Shown here one piece after another: positions 32,502 to 35,382 of a DNA stretch of 35,382 bases; position 1 is the first letter of the stretch, and the number at the start of each line of letters is the position of its first letter. The position numbers were made by a program, and so were the translations under genes. The stretch is from a virus: the IMG/VR virus record IMGVR_UViG_3300030104_003897, positions 1-35,382 of that record; one strand, 5' to 3'. The notes under the pieces were generated by a model. That model worked only from the letters and a program-made list of their open reading frames with translations, made no database searches and was not told the origin of the DNA.

Positions 32502-33056
32502 ATGAACGATTTTATTAATCATTTGGAAAATAATGTAAATTGGGATAAAGTTTTCGGTGTCGTTAATTCTTTATACTCAGATAAAGGATTTACATCAAAT
32601 GCTGATAACTTTGCAAGGGCAACTATGGTAGAGAAAGCATTAGATAAGTTCTCTAATTTGGAAAGAGTTGATAAGAATGGATATGATTTCTTATTTAATG
32701 ATAAGAAAGTAGAGTTAAAAATGGGTAAAAACTTATTCTATAAGAGGAAAGATCCCAATGCAACTAAGAAGTTTAAGGTTAAATCTTTCCTAAGTGAGAC
32801 TAAAACAGTGGAGGATTTTAAACAAATTAGTACATACGATTATCTCCTTGTTATAGATTTAACGGCAAAAAGAGTGGTGGTAGTTAATGATGAACATGCC
32901 CGAAGTTTATATACTGAAGGTGCTGATGGTGCTATGATTAGACTATCTAAAGGTGATTATTATGAGTGCAATTTACCTGGAATAAATGTTATCAAACCAC
33001 CTGTAAATCTTTCAGTATTGTATAATAAAGCAGATGAACAGTTCTTATCATTTTAG
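32502..33056 (+). CDS. PD-(D/E)XK-like putative nuclease
   Basis: 184 residues. The segment GYDFLFNDKKVELKMGKNLF carries D62, then E71-L-K73: the D...ExK arrangement on two adjacent strands that marks the active site of PD-(D/E)XK endonucleases. E44 in the preceding helix (VEKALDKF) fits the extra helix glutamate of many family members. A following helix and strand (KQISTYDYLLVIDL) fit the common core. This is the motif order expected of a type II restriction or recombination nuclease, but no family match was found. The gene is set apart by 83 bases from the previous one. With no methyltransferase beside it, host DNA degradation or mobile endonuclease activity are options; inference only. Confidence 0.55.
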   Translation: MNDFINHLENNVNWDKVFGVVNSLYSDKGFTSNADNFARATMVEKALDKFSNLERVDKNGYDFLFNDKKVELKMGKNLFYKRKDPNATKKFKVKSFLSETKTVEDFKQISTYDYLLVIDLTAKRVVVVNDEHARSLYTEGADGAMIRLSKGDYYECNLPGINVIKPPVNLSVLYNKADEQFLSF

Positions 33057-33128
33057 GTATGACACTTTGTAAACTGGTACGTTTTTACAACAGAATGTAA
33101 CAAAATGCTCCATAACGTCATTTTGATC

Positions 33129-33137
33129 TGTTATAAT
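33129..33137 (+). promoter_or_regulatory. Extended -10 promoter
   Basis: TGTTATAAT fits TGnTATAAT exactly. It follows a GACACTTTGTAAACTGGTAC motif like those of the other cassettes, but no clear terminator hairpin is present here. Confidence 0.6.
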
Positions 33138-33149
33138 ATGGGAGTTAAC

Positions 33150-33176
33150 ATGAATTTTTCTAATTTATGCCTGTAA
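33150..33176 (+). CDS. Possible 8-codon leader peptide
   Basis: ATG 33150 is preceded at five bases by GGGAG, the only ribosome site between the promoter and the next gene. It encodes MNFSNLCL and stops at 33176, inside the start of the following gene, in a different frame. It may feed ribosomes to the gene at 33167, which has no site of its own. Confidence 0.35.
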   Translation: MNFSNLCL

Positions 33177-33538
33177 AGTCAACCTCTGCATCTGCTGTAA
33201 AATCAACATCTACACGCAAAAGACGCACTCGTAAGACTTCACAAACTGCCGCAAAATCAGTGGCAAAAGTAACACCAACTCTAAAAACAGTTAGTGTTAA
33301 GAATGTAGGTCAATCTCCTGCCAAAAAAGTATCAACAAAGAAATTAAAAAGACCTGCTAAAACTGTTTTAACTCTTAATCATTATAAGAGAGATTTTCAA
33401 TCAAGGGTTAAAATTCACAATTATGAGTTTAACTTATTCCTTGAAGATTGCAAAAAAGGTTTACAATTAGCAGACAAATCTCTTCGTAATTTCTATGATT
33501 ATGCTTTACAATCTTACAAATTACACTTTAATGTGTGA
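33167..33538 (+). CDS. Basic Lys/Ser/Thr-rich protein
   Basis: 123 residues. The first 70 are low-complexity and highly basic (SAVKSTSTRKRRTRKTSQ, then repeated KSVAK, VSTKKLKRPAK), like histone-H1 tails. The remainder is a helical domain (LNHYKRDFQSRVKIHNYEFN, LEDCKKGLQLADKSLRNFYDYALQS). It may bind DNA non-specifically, or the tail may be a disordered linker; no family assigned. The start lies inside the overlap with an 8-codon ORF. Confidence 0.7.
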   Translation: MPVKSTSASAVKSTSTRKRRTRKTSQTAAKSVAKVTPTLKTVSVKNVGQSPAKKVSTKKLKRPAKTVLTLNHYKRDFQSRVKIHNYEFNLFLEDCKKGLQLADKSLRNFYDYALQSYKLHFNV

Positions 33539-33560
33539 CAGTAAGATTGGTGGCACACTA

Positions 33561-33582
33561 AACCCCCACTAGGGGGTTTTTT
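33561..33582 (+). terminator. Rho-independent terminator
   Basis: AACCCCC (33561-33567) pairs with GGGGGTT (33572-33578) around loop ACTA, and T continues to 33582. Preceded by GACAG...GGTGGCACA as in the other cassettes. Confidence 0.85.
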
Positions 33583-33589
33583 CATGTAT

Positions 33590-33595
33590 TATAAT
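33590..33595 (+). promoter_or_regulatory. -10 promoter element
   Basis: TATAAT eight bases after the terminator's T-run. The ATG at 33584 lies upstream of the expected transcript start, so the next gene begins at 33620. Confidence 0.55.
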
Positions 33596-33619
33596 AGAGT
33601 AGTCAATCAAAGGTATTTC

Positions 33620-33859
33620 ATGGAAATCACTTCAAGAGATGGAAATATGGTTGTTGACTTCTATCCTGTAAAGAATTGGGATGGTAAATTGATTAACAAT
33701 CGTATGCTCAAAGTATTATCATTTCGTGGTGATACTCAAAAGAAAATGATAATAACTCGTGATGAGTTTTATTATCAAGTAAGAGAGTATATTAAGGATT
33801 GTAAGTATTCAGTAACTTCTGAATATATGCCAGCACAATTTGTTACTTTGGAGGGTTAA
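33620..33859 (+). CDS. Small protein of unknown function
   Basis: 79 residues beginning MEITSRDGNMVVDFYPVKNW. An upstream in-frame ATG (33584) lies before the -10 promoter element, and AAAGG sits six bases before ATG 33620, so this start is chosen. A strand-rich N-terminus is followed by DTQKKMIITRDEFYYQVREY, a possible helix. No family recognised. Confidence 0.75.
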   Translation: MEITSRDGNMVVDFYPVKNWDGKLINNRMLKVLSFRGDTQKKMIITRDEFYYQVREYIKDCKYSVTSEYMPAQFVTLEG

Positions 33860-33861
33860 TC

Positions 33862-34089
33862 ATGTTTAAAAGTGAAACATTTGGAAGAATTTTCTGGGTT
33901 GATGATAACAATGATTTCAAATCATGCCCACTAAATGTAGATGGAACGGGTGATTTTACCTGTGAAGATTATGTTTCAGAGTGGACAGATTGGGAGGGAG
34001 TTGATTATGAAACTCTCTTTAATATCCATCAGTCATGTGTACTTAACAAGAATAATTACGCAGGTTCACTAACAATCAATGGAGTGTAA
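33862..34089 (+). CDS. Small acidic protein of unknown function
   Basis: 75 residues: MFKSETFGRIFWVDDNNDFK, then CEDYVSEWTDWEGVDYETLF. GGAGGG lies six bases upstream. Acidic and aromatic-rich, probably a small beta/alpha fold. Two bases after the previous stop. No motif recognised. Confidence 0.7.
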   Translation: MFKSETFGRIFWVDDNNDFKSCPLNVDGTGDFTCEDYVSEWTDWEGVDYETLFNIHQSCVLNKNNYAGSLTINGV

Positions 34090-34095
34090 TTAATA

Positions 34096-34323
34096 ATGAA
34101 ATTATTAGTAACCCAAATTGAATTTGATTTCAATGATAGTTTAAGTGATGAATATAGTTTATCATTAGATGAGCAAATTGCCATTACTAATGATAACTTA
34201 GGCATTTGGGAAGTTGATAACGAGGATGAATTAGTTGATAAGATAAGTGATAATTCAGGTTGGTGTATTAAGTCTATTGATTATACTTCTAATCTTATAA
34301 ATCCACTCACAAGTTATCTTTAA
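34096..34323 (+). CDS. Small acidic protein (IWEVDNEDELVDKIS...GWCIKSIDY type)
   Basis: 75 residues: MKLLVTQIEFDFNDSLSDEY, then LGIWEVDNEDELVDKISDNS and GWCIKSIDY. The IWEVDxEDELVDxIxxxxGWCIKSIDY motif occurs in small cyanophage proteins of unknown function, which supports the gene. Confidence 0.75.
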   Translation: MKLLVTQIEFDFNDSLSDEYSLSLDEQIAITNDNLGIWEVDNEDELVDKISDNSGWCIKSIDYTSNLINPLTSYL

Positions 34324-34337
34324 GGAGGACAATTCTA

Positions 34338-34532
34338 ATGACTAAATTATTAAACAGTTACACATTTGAAGCAAAGAAAATTGTATATTATTCAGTAACA
34401 GTTGGGGCAAATAATAAGACTGAAGCAAAGAGAATTGCATCTAATTTTGAACATTGCCAACATTATGAGGATGTTGAAAGATGCGAAGGATTTGAATATA
34501 AGGTAGGTAAACTATTAGATTGGACGGAGTAA
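34338..34532 (+). CDS. Small protein of unknown function
   Basis: 64 residues. A strong AAGGAGG lies nine bases before the ATG. MTKLLNSYTFEAKKIVYYSV is followed by TVGANNKTEAKRIASNFEHC and a short strand with KLLDW. It resembles small ferredoxin-like or DpnD-like folds by pattern only. Four bases separate it from the ligase-motif gene. Confidence 0.7.
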   Translation: MTKLLNSYTFEAKKIVYYSVTVGANNKTEAKRIASNFEHCQHYEDVERCEGFEYKVGKLLDWTE

Positions 34533-34536
34533 TAAC

Positions 34537-35382
34537 ATGACTAATTTACATATAGAACACCCCGAAGATACTATTTTAACTGGTGATCTTTCAGTGCTTG
34601 ATGCACTATTAGTGCCATCACATTTATCTGTTAAAATAGATGGAGCACCTGCAATCGTATGGGGCAAACATCCACAAACTAACAGGTTTTTTGTAGGTAC
34701 AAAATCAGTTTTTAATAAGAAATTAGTCAAGGTAAATTATAACCACGATGAAATAGAAACTAATCATGGAGTTGGAGATGTTGCCACTATTTTACACAAA
34801 TGCCTTTGTTATTTACCCTTTACTGATAACATTTATCAAGGTGATTTTATCGGGTTTGGTGGTAAATCAGAATACACACCTAACACAATAACTTATACAT
34901 TTGATGATGAAATTGAAGAGCAAATTGTATTAGCACCTCACACAAGATATGTGCTTGATGGTGAATATAATGGTGATGAAAATGTATTGCGTGAGTGTGT
35001 ATCAATACCATTATTACATGAACTAATTGATAGTGAGGAGTGTAAGTTTGTTCAACCAAATGCAAACTATGACCTTGAAGATTCACTTGTTAATAGAATC
35101 AAATTTGCCAAAAGTATGGCACAGTTAGTAACATTTGTGAGTAATAAAGAGTCAATAAGATTAAAGAAAGTGTTGAATGAATGTATTAAACAAGAGATAG
35201 AAATAGACTCTTATGATTTTCCAGAGAAAGAAAGTCTTATTGACTATTGGTTACTTATCAAGAGTATTAAGGAGGAATTGTTATCATCATGTTTTGATGA
35301 TTGTGAGATGATGAGTTACATTGAATATGAGGAATGTGATGGGGAAGGTTATGTTTTAACAAACCCGATTGGCACCTATAAA
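34537..35382 (+). CDS. Ligase-type nucleotidyltransferase-like protein (3' partial)
   Basis: Open to the end of the window; 282 residues seen. GGAG lies seven bases before the ATG. Residues 33-36 (KIDG in LSVKIDGAPAIVWG) match motif I of ATP-dependent DNA/RNA ligases and capping enzymes, where lysine takes AMP or GMP. IYQGDFIG (99-106) sits where the family has a strand with an acidic residue, and EGYVL (270-274) resembles motif IV, with TYK at the very end as a candidate motif V. FFVGTKSVFNK and YTPNTITY match phage proteins of the DUF6267 type as I remember them; if that is right, the biochemical role is unproven. Whether it ligates nucleic acid is inference, and the C-terminus is missing. 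Confidence 0.6.
   Translation, partial: MTNLHIEHPEDTILTGDLSVLDALLVPSHLSVKIDGAPAIVWGKHPQTNRFFVGTKSVFNKKLVKVNYNHDEIETNHGVGDVATILHKCLCYLPFTDNIYQGDFIGFGGKSEYTPNTITYTFDDEIEEQIVLAPHTRYVLDGEYNGDENVLRECVSIPLLHELIDSEECKFVQPNANYDLEDSLVNRIKFAKSMAQLVTFVSNKESIRLKKVLNECIKQEIEIDSYDFPEKESLIDYWLLIKSIKEELLSSCFDDCEMMSYIEYEECDGEGYVLTNPIGTYK

Noticed and set aside
33584-33619. Upstream start ATG 33584
   Set aside because: Lies before and inside the -10 promoter element; ATG 33620 has a ribosome site.

Overview
This window is a stretch of an AT-rich, T4-like cyanophage (cyanomyovirus-type) genome, every gene on the + strand. The evidence is: very long phage fibre and tail structural proteins of the cyanomyovirus type (GIGTT-rich repeats, an S74 endosialidase-chaperone C-terminus, glycine-rich tips); repeated T4-like late promoters of the form NATAAATA; a small protein ending in the CP12 signature that regulates the cyanobacterial Calvin cycle; and a dense array of tiny genes joined by ATGA and TAATG overlaps. 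The low GC content fits a Prochlorococcus or low-GC marine Synechococcus host, but the host is an inference.

Region 1 (1-23570) is the late structural block. It holds a 5'-truncated tailspike-like protein with a duplicated C1q/TNF-like domain and a pectate-lyase-type beta-helix, a 2387-residue fibre with a glycine-rich tip, a small tail-assembly-chaperone-like protein, a 61-residue gene with its own consensus host promoter, a 1872-residue S74 fibre, a 700-residue GIGTT fibre and a 903-residue glycine-rich and cysteine-bearing protein. Late promoter motifs lie before several of them.

Region 2 (23598-27388) holds a zinc-ribbon protein, then a terminator/promoter junction, then a tightly overlapping operon: an SF2 helicase, a two-TM protein, a small protein, a class-beta N4/N6 DNA methyltransferase and three small proteins.

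Region 3 (27447-30500) is an accessory stretch. It contains a twin-CX3C miniprotein, four overlapping small genes, a CP12-like protein, an acidic ArdA-like antirestriction protein and a 37-residue protein. The last two each follow a long (about 300 nt) non-coding leader rich in complementary helices. These two leaders share their promoter sequence and an 11-base 3' motif, and are the best candidates here for undescribed biology.

Region 4 (30536-35382) is a train of short genes: mostly unknown proteins, a zinc ribbon, a one-TM 27-residue peptide, a PD-(D/E)XK-like putative nuclease, a basic Lys/Ser/Thr-rich protein, and a 3'-truncated protein with ligase-type nucleotidyltransferase motifs.

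A recurring intergenic cassette (GACA...TGGCACA motif, GC-rich hairpin plus T-run, then an extended -10 TGnTATAAT) separates transcription units in regions 2 to 4. It implies sigma70-type transcription there, set against NATAAATA late transcription of the virion genes and of the CP12-like gene. No tRNA, rRNA, CRISPR array or insertion sequence was recognised.
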